Assembly (NCBI GenBank): GCA_010015675.1
Contig: ML976984.1
Coordinates: 73,571-137,570 of the forward strand
Length of the DNA stretch: 64,000 nt
Source of the DNA: Byssothecium circinans
Taxonomy: Eukaryota > Ascomycota > Dothideomycetes > Pleosporales > Massarinaceae
Reading direction: 5' to 3'
Positions within the stretch are counted from its first letter, which is position 1. The number at the start of each line of letters is the position of its first letter. Under the pieces are notes generated by a model that saw only the letters and a list, made by a program, of their open reading frames with translations, did no database searches and was not told where the DNA came from. Shown piece by piece: positions 13,038-23,563 of the stretch. Made by a program: the position numbers and the translations under genes.

Positions 13038-14139
13038 TGTAACTGGCGTGCTGATGGGGCAGGAGAGGGAGGGTTGTTGGTATTTTAGTGGGTTGCTTTC
13101 GACTTGAGGTGAGGTGGGGTGGGATGGAGTGGAGTGGAGTGGATTGTATGACTAGTCCTGCGTATTGAGCTTGGGGTTGGTGAGTGGGACTTCTTTCCTT
13201 TTCTTCAGCATGGCTGAGTCAGGGGACATGGCTCGGTGCGATTAGTAGATTAGGTATTTTTTGTAAAGAATGGAAGGATTGTGGGGAATGATGTTGATTG
13301 GGGCGGAGTGTGCGATGATTTGTGGCTGTACAGTACGTGGTCTGATTTGTTTACGCTTCGTGGGCTAAATTAGTACTTACATGATCCCAATCATGAATAT
13401 GGCGAGTATTTCGAACGATACGCAACTGGAAGAGAGAAGAGAAAAGACACAAACTCTCATGCAATGCAACTTCACTCCCAGCACCAGGCCTATACAAAAC
13501 AACGTATAGCCCTCCACCCCTCTCACTTCTTAGAGTAGCCCTCATCAGCAACACCGCCCGCTGCACGAGACACGCTGGGCAAATTCTATTATTGCGACGG
13601 CTGAGTTTCGAATTGGGGGTTTCTTTGCGTATATTGCACTCGATAAAGTGCATATTTTGGACATGGGAAGATCATTCAGGCACTGCACTGCATTGGATGT
13701 AGCGGTTGCGGAGGTAGTAGACGTAGCCGTACATACACATTTTGCTTTAGATACTGTGTAGTTATAGGGTGTGTGGAGTTAGAGCCTGTAGAATTAAAAA
13801 CTTCTAGCTTGTAGGGAGCAGTGTGGTGGATGTAGATAAGTAGAAAGCCTTCATGCAGCCAAGTACGTTAGAATTTATGGTTCGTATATGGTATGGGTGC
13901 GCTCAAGGATCCGTAAAAGAGTGATTTTTTCCCCACCATGATGTGACCGGGAGGTAAACACGTAGACTGGGACTTGAATCCAGAGCACTCACCCTTGGAT
14001 TAGAGGTAGTCCGAAGACAATTCCTCGGTATAGTGATGCATCCAGGTGCGCAAATCTAACACTCACCACTCCCTCTTACAGTGGCATAACCACCAAGTAC
14101 CAAAGCAGCAACACGCAATCGCCAGATTCTGGTATTACC
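13038..14139. other. Gene-poor stretch with tRNA-like fragments
   Basis: No protein gene is supported; a 100-codon frame on the minus strand (13351-13653) shows no domain features. Near 13116-13145 there is a GGAGT-rich simple sequence. Around 13966-14044 two short tRNA-like pieces lie on opposite strands (see findings), but no complete cloverleaf can be drawn. Confidence 0.4.
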
Positions 14140-14472
14140 CTACCTCCTACCAAACACCAACGCCGCCAACTTCCCAACTTTCTCACGTCTCTCCCTTTTT
14201 CTCTCCATCTTCTCCTCCTCCTTTTTCTTCTTCTGCCTTTCCTTTTCCAATCTTTCCTTCTCCTGCCTCTCCTCTTCCTCCCGTTTCTCCTTCTCTAAAC
14301 GTTCCTTCTCGTGGTACGGACAGTACCCTTGTACCAGTGCCCTTTTGACATAATTCTTCCCTTCGTTGCACTGGCCCCAGTCTGCCCTGCCTACACACGG
14401 GCGCATACAGACACAGCCGTGGTTCAGTGCTAAAGCGCCGCAGAGGAGATAGTCGTAGTAGTAAGTGCACAT
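14140..14472 (-). CDS. Small Cys-rich protein with charged coiled-coil tail
   Basis: I do not recognise a named family. The ATG-initiated frame gives 110 aa in one exon. The N-terminal half has seven cysteines (CTYYYDYLLCG, HGCVCMRPC, GQCNEG, GYCPYH), a layout resembling the short MC-Y-start Cys-rich proteins common in Dothideomycetes. The C-terminal half is an almost pure Lys/Glu/Arg helix, likely a single coiled coil. The abrupt join of a Cys knot to a Glu/Lys helix is unusual. A signal peptide is absent or weak. It is either a lineage-specific gene or a lucky frame through purine-rich DNA; the Cys-rich start favours a real gene. Confidence 0.45.
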   Translation of the reverse strand: MCTYYYDYLLCGALALNHGCVCMRPCVGRADWGQCNEGKNYVKRALVQGYCPYHEKERLEKEKREEEERQEKERLEKERQKKKKEEEKMERKRERREKVGKLAALVFGRR

Positions 14473-14681
14473 TTTTGTTGGCGTGGGATGTTGGTTGGAG
14501 TTGTTGGGGGCTATTTATTTCGGTCGGCGGGGTGAGAAGGATGTGAGGCTTGGGGTAAAGGGTTATATATGGTGGTGAGATGGGGGAAAGTTATGGAAGT
14601 GTGGGTGTGAAGGGGGCTAGTATTATGTCTCGTCAGGGTGTAAATCCTTGAAGTGATTTGTCGGTGAGGACGTATCTTTAC

Positions 14682-15240
14682 TTACAGCATCCACGTTATT
14701 GATCGACTTATTTTCCTTCGTGATCTGCAGATTTCATCGCTTGCTTTGTCCTCTCCAATGAGTCTTTCAAGAATAGTGTGCACAGGCTTCATCAAAGACC
14801 CATGTGTCTCCCCTTCATGCTCGTACAAGACACTATTTGGCAACCGCTCAGCCATCGCTCGGATCCATGGAATCGGGCCCATTGACATCCTTTACCTCAT
14901 GCCATATCTTCACCGGATAATTGACATCCTCTATCTTGAATCCCCAGTCCGCAGATCCAAGAAATTCCGCTTCCTGCACCACACCTCTAGATCCTAGAGT
15001 GAAGGATTCGAACAACTCGCGCACGAGAGTTTGCCTGCTCACATCAAACCGTCATGCAGCCACAAATTCGTTGTCATTCTTATTCTCCCATTCATTCTTT
15101 TGCTTCTTCACTACTTCGGGGGTTTAGTCAATCGTGTGTTCCCCCAACTTCCATTTCACGATCCGCCGCAACGCTTCCACCATGATATCCGTCGAGACTC
15201 TCTTCACCACAGGGATCCTATTCGCCATCCAAGCCAAAAC
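14682..15240 (-). pseudogene. Decayed alpha/beta-hydrolase, C-terminal part
   Basis: Reading leftward, the frame encodes typical alpha/beta-hydrolase lid and C-terminal sequence: VLAWMANRIPVVKRVS, then VRELFESFTLG, SADWGFKIEDV and VKIWHEVKDVNGP, and finally MAERLPNSVLYEHEGETHG, which carries the late Asp and His region. It is broken by a TAA at 15124-15126 and a TGA at 15052-15054, both in frame, and by a single-base frameshift near 14863-14866, where the sequence moves from ...DSM to ...RAMAERLP. The N-terminal half, including the oxyanion and nucleophile-elbow (GxSxG) region, is not found upstream. Both stops could come from C-to-T changes in CAA and CGA codons. I read it as a truncated, dead gene rather than a spliced one, since no introns remove the stops. 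Confidence 0.7.
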
Positions 15241-15801
15241 CCTTGATAGAGGCTGACAATTTGGCCTGCATAGCCGTGCGAGCTGGTTGGATGAAGTTGC
15301 GATGCGGTAGGCTGATGGGAGCCTGAGAGAGTGGTTGCGCTTATCTACAATTTCAAGTGATATATACTAGCAGCACAAAGAATAGAGGGTCACACATCAA
15401 TGACCAATCAATTTTGTGTCGTGGAGTGTTAGACAGCACCCAACTCGTCGTTTTACTGGTTTAAGCACTGGTACAGACAAGTCGCCCTCTCTCACCTCTA
15501 ATGACTGTGGTCTTATTGTCTAATTGTCCTTCCAATTCAGAAATTTCCGTCGCGCGATCCTCGCTAGTTGATGATGACGTGGAGCATTGACGATAGGGTA
15601 CCAGAGATCTCTTCCGACCCTATTCTCGTACCCCGTCAGATTTGGGATCCAGGTGGAAGGCTATCCATCGCCTTTCATTAAGGTCGTGACGGTCGACAGC
15701 GGAGGGCGGAGGTAATGAACAAATTTTGAATGTAGTCAATATTCGTTGGACTGAAGGCGCAGCGAAGAGCCTCGGACATTTCGTTAACTTTGTACCATTG
15801 C
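15241..15801. other. Intergenic, hydrolase relic to REX2
   Basis: The upstream half of the hydrolase relic would fall here but I cannot find it. No other gene is visible. Confidence 0.45.
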
Positions 15802-16402
15802 TCACTTAAAAAAGGTTTCGCGGTAGAACTTGGCCTCGGCAATGCTTTCCAGGATGTCAGCTCGAGCTTTGTGCAGCATCTTCTTCTTCGGAATATTTTT
15901 GAGCGTGTCTTCAGGCGCCCATCGACGAGCGGCCTCTTTGATGGTGCTGACATCGAGAATACGGTAATGGAGGTAGTCGATTGTAGTGTTGTACGGTGCT
16001 TTCGACAGGAACCCCTTGTCTGCATGCACTGAATTTCCAGCCAGCAAGGCGCATCGCGGCTTGGGTACATGTGTTTGTATGTACCCCAGAAGGCCCTGAG
16101 CTGCAGCCTCTGCTGTTGTGGTTGAGTCGATGCAAGCCTTCGTCAGGCCAGATTCGCCATGATGTTTGGTACACCACTCCCCCATTCGAGCCAGCTGCTC
16201 TTTACTGTGGTGAATGGTGACTGCGAAGCCTTCTTCGTCCAAGAGATTGAGATCATAATCTGTGACAAAGCAAGCGATGGACATGATGGTGTCCTTTTCC
16301 GCATCCAGACCCGTCATCTACGTAGATCAGCGGACGCTATAGATTTACTTTTGACTTGCGTACCTCGCAGTCTATCCAGACCAGAGGATCCTTTGAGGCC
16401 AT
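15802..16402 (-). CDS. REX2: Oligoribonuclease (REX2-type 3'-5' exonuclease)
   Basis: This is a DEDDh 3'-5' exoribonuclease that degrades very short RNAs; yeast Rex2 acts in mitochondria and on small-RNA ends. Two exons: 16402-16364 and 16317-15802, giving 184 aa, the usual oligoribonuclease size. Exon 1 codes only 13 residues, and the 46-nt intron falls inside the active-site motif, so that WIDCE from exon 1 joins MTGLD from exon 2. The later DEDD motifs are AGNSVHADKGFL and LDVST...HKARADI (catalytic His and Asp). There is no obvious mitochondrial presequence on this form. The gene is divergent from POL1, 245 bp apart. Confidence 0.94.
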
Positions 16403-16647
16403 CTTGGATGAATGGTGTTGCTGTCGGAGGTGGTTGGAGGCGGGTGGGATGACTGATGGGTGAGCGAATCGGGAAGATGATGTGCGATGGTCCGAGCGCC
16501 CACTTTAGGACGCGTCGCGCTTTCTTAGTTCGCGTCTCGCGTCCTTCCTATTGCTCTCCACACGCACTCCACGCTCGTGTCAACACCACGACTTTCCACC
16601 CGAGCACTTTCTTCTCTAATTCTATACCTCTTCAACATTGCTGCATA
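16403..16647. promoter_or_regulatory. REX2/POL1 bidirectional promoter
   Basis: A 245-bp gap separates the two start codons, so both promoters must lie within it or overlap the 5' ends. It has no TATA box but contains several CGCG-rich elements. Confidence 0.6.
16510..16515. promoter_or_regulatory. ACGCGT (MCB-type) element
   Basis: The palindrome ACGCGT, the MluI cell-cycle box bound by MBF (Mbp1/Swi6), lies 138 bp upstream of POL1. In yeasts this box drives G1/S expression of replication genes, POL1 among them. Two more CGCG motifs follow within 40 bp. Function here is inferred from site and gene identity. Confidence 0.5.
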
Positions 16648-19600
16648 ATGTCTCGTGCAGCCAAGCTAGCAGAGCTACGGGCGTTGCGCGCTGCCGGCAA
16701 GACGCGTCTCTCCACCTACGAAGTCGCCGAGGAAGACCAATTGTACGATGAGATCGACGAAGAAGGCTACAAAAAGCTAGTGAGGGGCCGGTTGGACCAG
16801 GACGACTTCATTGTGGATGACAATGGCGAGGGATATGTCGACGATGGTAGGGAAGAATGGGATGACAATCACCGGGGGTACCACTACGCCTCCGAAAGCG
16901 AGGATGAGGAGCGACCGGCGAAGGGCAAAGCCGGTACGATCTCTACAACCCACTTCATGAAGCCTTCTAACGTGATTAGCCAAACGAAAGCGCGAAGAAG
17001 ACAAGGAGAAGCGGGACCATCAGAACCGGAAGATCAACTCCTTTTTCACCAAGCAGACTGCGGCAGCGACGAAGCAAAAGGTACGCCTCAACAGTCACAA
17101 TGCATATAAAACGGGACTAACATTCCTAGCCCGTTGCTACGGCCGAAGACAAAGACTTTATGGATGACCTGCTGGGCGAGATCAACACAAACGTCGCCCA
17201 CAAAGCCCCTCGCATGCGACCCGTCAAGACCGAGTCGCGACGAAAGACACGCGTACTATCTCCACCCATATCAGAGAACCGAGTGAACGCGGCTAGAAAG
17301 CCAACTGCCGACTCAGACACATATATGCCCGAAACGCCTCCAACCGAAAACGCGTACGACAATGATCCGCTTCCCATAATCGGTGACGACGACGATATAC
17401 CCATGAGCGACCCCGTCCCTCAGTCTTCTCCCATCGCGAAGGCGGTAGAACGCAAAGCACAGCCGAACGTGGTGAAGATTGAGGAGGAAGAGGAGGATGG
17501 TATGGATGTGGAACAGGCAGTTGGGCACGCAGGTGTAGCTTCAGCCAGCGTAAACATCTCAGGAAAGCGACCTGTTCCAAAGTTCAAGAAAGCCGAATAT
17601 CCTACTCCTGCTAGCTCTTCACCAGCGGGACCTTCCGTTGCCACGGCAGTAGACGCATCTTCTTGGAATGATGTTACCAGTAAGCTGAATGTCATGAGCA
17701 GTCCCGCGCCAGCAATTACCACTAGTGTTGGGAAGCTGAAACCCGAGGCTGCTCTCGAAGAAGACGGCAGCTTGCGCATGTTCTGGATTGACTACACCGA
17801 GATCAACGGGAGTCTGTGCCTATTCGGAAAGGTGAAGGACAAGAACACCGGCAACTACGCTAGTTGCTTTGTCAAGGTCGATAACATCCTTCGCAAGCTG
17901 TACTTCCTACCCCGAGAACATCGTCTGAAGAGAGGCCAGCAGACTGGCGAGGAGGTCGAGATGAGTGACGTTTACGAGGAGGTGGATGAGCTTATGAGTA
18001 AGCACCGGGTTACAATGCACAAGATCAAGCCCTGCACGCGCAAGTACGCATTCGAGCTACCGGACATTCCAAGAGAGGCCGACTACCTGAAGCTCCTGTA
18101 CGGATACGACAAGATGCCCCTAGCTGCCGACTTGAAGGGTGAGACCTTCTCGCATGTCTTTGGCACCAACACCTCGCTTTTTGAGCAATTCGTGCTCTGG
18201 AAGAACATCATGGGTCCTTGCTGGCTAAAGATTGAGGACGCCGACTTCACTACCATCAACAATGCCTCGTGGTGCAAGCTTGAGCTTGTTGTGAATAAGC
18301 CCAACAACATAACGGTCCTCGAAAATGGAGATAATGTCGATGCGCCACCGCTCACGTTGATGAGTATTTCATTGCGCACCACATTCAACGCCAAAGATAA
18401 CAAGCAAGAGATTCTGATGGCAAGCGCAATGGTCTATGACAACTTTTCACTCACCGACACTACTCCGGCGGATCAGCTCCCCTGCAAGAGCTTTACCATC
18501 ATGCGTCCAAATGGCGACGCATACCCAAATGGATTCAAGCTAGATGCGGAGAAGCAAAAGGGCACTATCATGCTTAAGCGAACCGAGCAAGAGCTTCTCA
18601 GCATCTTTATGGCCATGTTCCAGCGTCATGATCCAGATGTTCTGATCGGCCATCGTCTTGACGATGTGGACTTCAGCGTACTCCTCAACCGTATGCGCGA
18701 AAAGAAGACACCTGGCTGGCACCGCATCGGACGTCTCAGAAGGAGCGACTGGCCCAAGAACATGGGCAAGGGCGGAGGCAGCTTCTTCGCCGAGCGACAG
18801 TTGGCGTCTGGTCGCCTGCTGTGCGATCTTGCCAACGATCTCGGAAAGTCGCTCATGACGAAGTGCCAATCTTGGAGTCTGGAGGAAATGTGCCACCTCG
18901 TCCTCAACAAGCGCCGCGAAGAACTTGATAATGAAGCAGCTTTGAAGTCCTGGGCAACCACAAAGGACGGTCTCATGAACTACGTCAAACATTGTCAAGC
19001 GGATGCGTTCTTCATCGCTGCCATTTCAGTGAAGGTGCAGATGCTGTCTCTGTCGAAAGTTCTTACCAATCTCGCCGGTAACTCTTGGGCTCGTACGCTT
19101 AGTGGTACCCGTGCCGAGCGAAACGAGTACATTTTGCTACACGAGTTCTACAAGAACAAGTTCATCTGTCCTGACAAGCAATGGGGCAAGGGCAAAGCCA
19201 AGATTGAGGAGATTGCACCCGAAGGCGAAGAAGGAGCCGATGCGAAGAAGAAGGACAAGTACAAAGGTGGTCTGGTCTTTGAGCCTGAGAAGGGTCTATA
19301 CGATAAGTTCATCTTGGTCATGGACTTCAACTCGCTTTACCCTAGTATCATTCAGGAGTTCAACATTTGCTTCACGACGGTCGAGCGCGCTGACATTACC
19401 GAAGACGATGAGAAGGTTCCCGAAGCCCCTAGCGAGGATTCAGAAAAGGGTATCCTACCTCGTCTCATTTCAACACTTGTCGCACGACGACGAGAGGTCA
19501 AGAAGCTCATGAAGAGCCACAATGCCACTCCTGACCAGATCGCCACGTGGGACATCAAGCAGCTTGCTTTGAAACTCACAGCCAACTCTATGTACGGATG

Positions 19601-21181
19601 TCTTGGATACTCGAAATCACGTTTCTACGCCCGTCCCCTCGCCATGCTCACCACCTACAAGGGCCGTGAAATCCTTCGTCGAACGAAGGATATGGCTGAA
19701 GCAAAGATGTTACGTGTCATCTACGGTGACACTGATTCAGTCATGATCAACACGAATGTGGACAGCATTCAAGAGGCGTTCAAATTAGGCGAGGAGTTCA
19801 AAAGGGAGGTCAACGGCAGCTACAAGCTGCTAGAGATTGACATCGACAATGTGTTTCGACGCATCTTGCTGCATGCCAAGAAGAAGTACGCTGCTATTAA
19901 TATGGTCCGTGTTGATAAGGAGTACAAGGAGGTGCTTGAGGTCAAGGGTCTTGATATGAGGCGCAGAGAATACTGTGCATTGTCGAAGGAAACCTCAACG
20001 TACGTAACGCTCTTCCCGACTTGATCGAGCCATGCTAACTCTCTAGTCAACTTTTGAACTTCCTGCTCTCTGGTGAGGAACCTGACGTTGTAGTTGAAAA
20101 GATCCACGAGCATCTACGCACCCTCGCTGAAAACATGCGCGCCTTTTCGATCCCCACCCGCAAGTACACCATCTATACGCAGCTCGGAAAGAACCCGAAG
20201 GACTACCCGAATGGCAACTCTATGCCGTCTGTACAGGTAGCAAACCGCCTCATTGCAAAGGGAAAACACGTCAAGGCCAAGGATGTCATGAGCTTCATTA
20301 TCACAGGCGAAAGCAGTGGTAGCGCAGAGAGTGCCGCCAAAAATGCCTATCCGGTCGATGAAGTACTCAAGGCTGATTCCGAGCTCAAGCCTGACATCGA
20401 CTACTATCTCCACAAGCAGATCCTTCCACCTGTTGAGCGTCTCTGCGCACCCATCAGTGGAACCAACATCACTCTGCTAGCAGCGTGCCTTGGTCTCGAC
20501 ACGTCAAAGTACCGCGTCAGCACCACATCGGGCGGAAACACACAAGATGTCGAGATCCAACCACTGGAATCCCAGATCCCCGACACAGTGCGTTTTCAGA
20601 ACTGCACACCGCTGCACCTGCGATGTCGCGCATGCCACACTACATTCCCTTTCCAGGGCATCTCCTCTACTGCAACCACCACAATAACGCACAATGGCCT
20701 GCAGTGTCCCAACCCCTCCTGTCAACGACTCCTCTCCAACCTGAGTGTAGTAGCCCAGCTCGAATCCGCCATCCGCCAAACCCTCGCCACCTACTACGCC
20801 GGCGAAGTCCTCTGCAACGACCCCGCTTGCTCCTCCCGCACGCGCCAAATCAGCGTCTACGGCCACCGCTGCCTCGGCCCCAAGGGCCTCGCAAAGGACT
20901 GTCTTGGAAAAATGACGTACACGTTCTCGGAGAAAGACGTCTGGAACCAGCTCTTGTACTACAAGTCGCTGTTCGATGTCGATCGCGTGTGCAAAGAGGT
21001 TGATGGCGTTAATGGAGTGAAGACGGAAGGCGCGAGCGAGAGGAAAGAGAGGATGAAGGTGCTGGCTGAAGTTAATAGGGAGAGGTTTGGTACTTTGGTG
21101 GGGGTGGTGGGGAAGTGGCTTGAGAGAAATGGGAGGCAGTGGGTGCAGATGGATAGTCTTTTTGCTTTTGCGCTGAAGTAG
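16648..21181 (+). CDS. POL1: DNA polymerase alpha catalytic subunit
   Basis: This is the B-family polymerase that extends primase-made RNA primers to start each Okazaki fragment. The exons are 16648-16933, 16980-17080, 17130-19999 and 20047-21181, giving 1463 aa, the normal size. The N-terminus is the acidic, disordered Pol alpha leader with a FFTKQ segment and DDLLGEI. The core has motif A DFNSLYPSII (near residue 860), motif B KLTANSMYG (near 942) and motif C YGDTDS (near 993). The exonuclease region lacks a DIE-type ExoI motif, as expected for Pol alpha, which does not proofread. The C-terminus has two zinc modules: CRACH...CPNPSC (about 1277-1305) and CNDPAC...HRC...KDC (about 1341-1370), used to bind the B subunit. 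Introns 1 and 2 lie in the leader and intron 4 interrupts ETST|QLLNF. Confidence 0.97.
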
Positions 21182-21266
21182 GGCGGGATTTTTTCTGGTG
21201 GGTTGTGTAGTGGGTGTTGGATAAAGCATGGTGCGGAGTTTGGGGTTTGGGTTGGATACGGGATGG

Positions 21267-22369
21267 TTATGCGAAGGAGTGAGTGAATGTGTGAGAGTGT
21301 TTCATGAACATAGTTTTGAATCGGTAATGCGTTTCTTTCGTCAAAGCTCTGGTGTCTATCAAATGATGTAACATGCATCTCTCCTCCTTCCACTCCTCCC
21401 TGCATTTCCACACAATCCTCTTCTCCTCACTCCCACCATGCTTCCCAGCAACATCGCCCTCCCCAAGCGCCTCCCACAACCTCCCCTCCCACCCCTGCAC
21501 ACCACTCCCACCCCTCCCCCAAACCCTCGCAACCACATCCTCCACCCCCACATCCTCCACCCCCACCACCTCGCCCCCCCCTCATCCTCCTCCCCAGCCC
21601 CTCAAACCGTAACACCCACTCCCTATCCCACCCCTCTTCACCCCTCCTCACCCCTCACCTCCCCCACATCCCCCCTAAACGCATCCCTCACAGAATCCAA
21701 CACCGTAACATCCACAAAATTCTTCCCCGCCTCTCTCATAAATGCCTCTTTATCCCTGAAAGCGTGCGACGTGTCCACTAGGTCAGCGAGGAGGCACAAA
21801 ATATCAAAGCAAGCCTTTCTCTCGCGGCGCGGGCCGTCGCCGGGCTCGATGCCGTTGTCGGGGGGTTTCTAGGCTTTCGAATCCTGCGAGACGATGCGAG
21901 GGAAGTGGTAGTGCGGGTATCTGGGTCTGGATTCCGGTTCCGGTTCGTCTACCATTGTTGGGGATCCATGGGTGCTGGGTACAGTGCGATGGTTCAGTAT
22001 GATATTGTCGGTTGCGAGGATGTGCTCGTGGAAATACGCAGGGGTTAACTGCATGAGCGCTTTCTGCGCTTCGACGACTTCGCTGATGATGTGGAGGGTG
22101 AGCGAGAAGGGTGAGTATTGGGTTAGAGAGCGTGCTGTGAAGTCGTGGAGGGTGGGGCCGGGGATGTAGTGCATTGTGTACCATTCGTGGGGGATGGAGG
22201 GGGAGATTGTGAGGAGTTTGGGGAAGAGGGTGGTGAGGGCGGGGTGGGAGGGTATGGATAAACATGGGGAGTGTTGGGCTTGAAGGATGGATTGGAGGAT
22301 GGCGCGGTATCGGGGGGTGGTGTTTGGTCGGAGGACTTTTAGGGTGAAGGTGGGTGGGTTAGTGAGGAG
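21267..22369 (-). pseudogene. Decayed protein-kinase-like gene
   Basis: The leftward frames together look like a degenerate fungal protein-kinase-like protein. The first part (22369-21872) has FTLKVLRPNT (a VAIK-like strand), an HEWYTMHYIPGPTL hinge, LHIISEVVEAQKAL, HEHILATDNIIL in the place of HRDLKPDNILL, and FPRIVSQDSKA where VLADFG would be. A TAG at 21869-21871 stops it, yet the same frame continues as KPPDNGIEP...RRERKACFDILCLLADLVD, like a kinase C-lobe, to a TGA at 21638. The frame then shifts twice, once near 21640-21655 and once at a run of eight Gs (21574-21581), to a last part with GWEGRLWEALGEGDVAGKHGG and CREEWKEERCML. The catalytic residues are eroded, so it is either a pseudogene or a pseudokinase hit by assembly errors in G runs. 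Confidence 0.55.
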
Positions 22370-22655
22370 CTAGGGATGGGGAGAGCGGATGTGGGTTGGG
22401 GAGTTGATGTAGGCATGTTGTTTGGTAGAATATTGACTCGTCTTGTCGCATGGAGTTTTTGGAGGCTGTTTTATATCTGTAGGCAAGCTTAGAATCTGCT
22501 CACGTGGGCGGGTCTCAAGCCGTTTGTTCAGGTCAGATTCATGTCTCGATTGGTCCTGGCGGATTCAGATGAGTATATTCTCAGTGGCGAGATGGCCAAC
22601 TCCTCCGCGGTAGTTCTGCGCGCAATAATGAGCGGAGAGAAAATGGGTTTCATTC
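22370..22655. other. Intergenic, kinase relic to ISA2 3' end
   Basis: No gene is resolved. A 5' exon of the kinase-like relic could lie here: an ATG at 22416 opens a Thr/Pro-rich frame, but it is not in phase with the main frame. Confidence 0.4.
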
Positions 22656-23345
22656 TTATAGCTTAATGTCGAAGCTGGTCCCGCAGCCGCAACTACTTGT
22701 TGCGCCCGGTATGCCCGTCACCTTGAACTGACTCCCTATCAGCTCCATTGTATAATCCACGGTGCTGCCGTTCAGCAACTCCAGACTCGCTTCGTCAACT
22801 ATAGCCTTTGCCCCCTTATCTCCTTCAAACACTGTGTCTTCTTCCGTCGCCGGGTTTTTTGACAGGTCGGTCAAATCCATAAGGTATTGGAAGCCGTGGC
22901 ATCCGCCGCTTTCTATCGTGATGCGGAGGGCGAGGTTGGGGTTTGCGTCGGTGGCTGCAATGGTCGCGAGGCGTTCAGCCGCCCGTGGGCTGAATAAGAT
23001 GCGCATTTCGTTGCCAGCCTCGGTTTTTCGAGGGTTCAATATAGCGCGCGCAGGTCGAGGATCTGAGGGTGCAGATGTAGGAGTGGTGGTGGTGGCGAGG
23101 CTTCGTCGTGGGGGGTATACGGGGTTGTAGGCGAGTTCACGCGCTGATACGATTATTGTAGATGTTGTCTTTAACGTTCTTTTTGTTGGGGAGATGCGAG
23201 GGTCGCGGTACAGCGGTCGCGTTGTGGCGGTAGCTGTCGTGTAGGCTTTGCGGGCAAGGTTTGACGGCTGACTTCTTGAGATTGTTCTCGATGCGCGCTG
23301 GGCGGCCCGGAGGCAAGAGGAGCACATGGTGGAAGGAGGTGCCAT
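22656..23345 (-). CDS. ISA2: Mitochondrial iron-sulfur assembly protein ISA2
   Basis: A-type (HesB/IscA) scaffold protein that works with Isa1 and Iba57 in the mitochondrial matrix to make [4Fe-4S] clusters. One exon, 229 aa. The A-type domain fills the C-terminal 110 residues: MRILFSPRAAERL, then the first cysteine in ESGGCHGFQYL, and the paired cysteines in SSCGCGTSFDI near the end. The Phe/Ser-rich, Arg-rich N-terminus (residues 1-60) is a mitochondrial targeting sequence. I start at the ATG at 23345 (MAPPSTMCSS); the frame is open further but only through a TTG codon. The long linker between presequence and domain is Pro/Thr-rich. It is divergent from kynureninase. Confidence 0.95.
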   Translation of the reverse strand: MAPPSTMCSSCLRAAQRASRTISRSQPSNLARKAYTTATATTRPLYRDPRISPTKRTLKTTSTIIVSARELAYNPVYPPRRSLATTTTPTSAPSDPRPARAILNPRKTEAGNEMRILFSPRAAERLATIAATDANPNLALRITIESGGCHGFQYLMDLTDLSKNPATEEDTVFEGDKGAKAIVDEASLELLNGSTVDYTMELIGSQFKVTGIPGATSSCGCGTSFDIKL

Positions 23346-23563
23346 TTCCAGGAAATTCAACGATGAGGAAGTTGATGCTAAGAATAACGAGAACTATCAA
23401 TGACAGGCCGTTGGACATGGGAGACGGAAGAGCTTCTAGACCGCTTAGTCATCAGACCCCGCGCGACCTACCCCACGTTCACGTCCACTGTTTCAGACAA
23501 CATCGAAACATCGCAACATCGTGAAGACGGCTGCAAACACCTCAGTCCCCTCAAATCTTCGCT
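23346..23563. promoter_or_regulatory. ISA2/kynureninase bidirectional promoter
   Basis: The two start codons are 218 bp apart on opposite strands, so the promoters are shared or back to back. I see no clear TATA box. Confidence 0.5.

Noticed and set aside
13351..13653. 100-codon minus-strand frame
   Set aside because: No recognisable domain or motif order, and it lies in a gene-poor stretch.
23346..23360. Longer ISA2 frame starting five codons upstream
   Set aside because: It begins with TTG rather than ATG; MAPPSTMCSS is the first ATG start.
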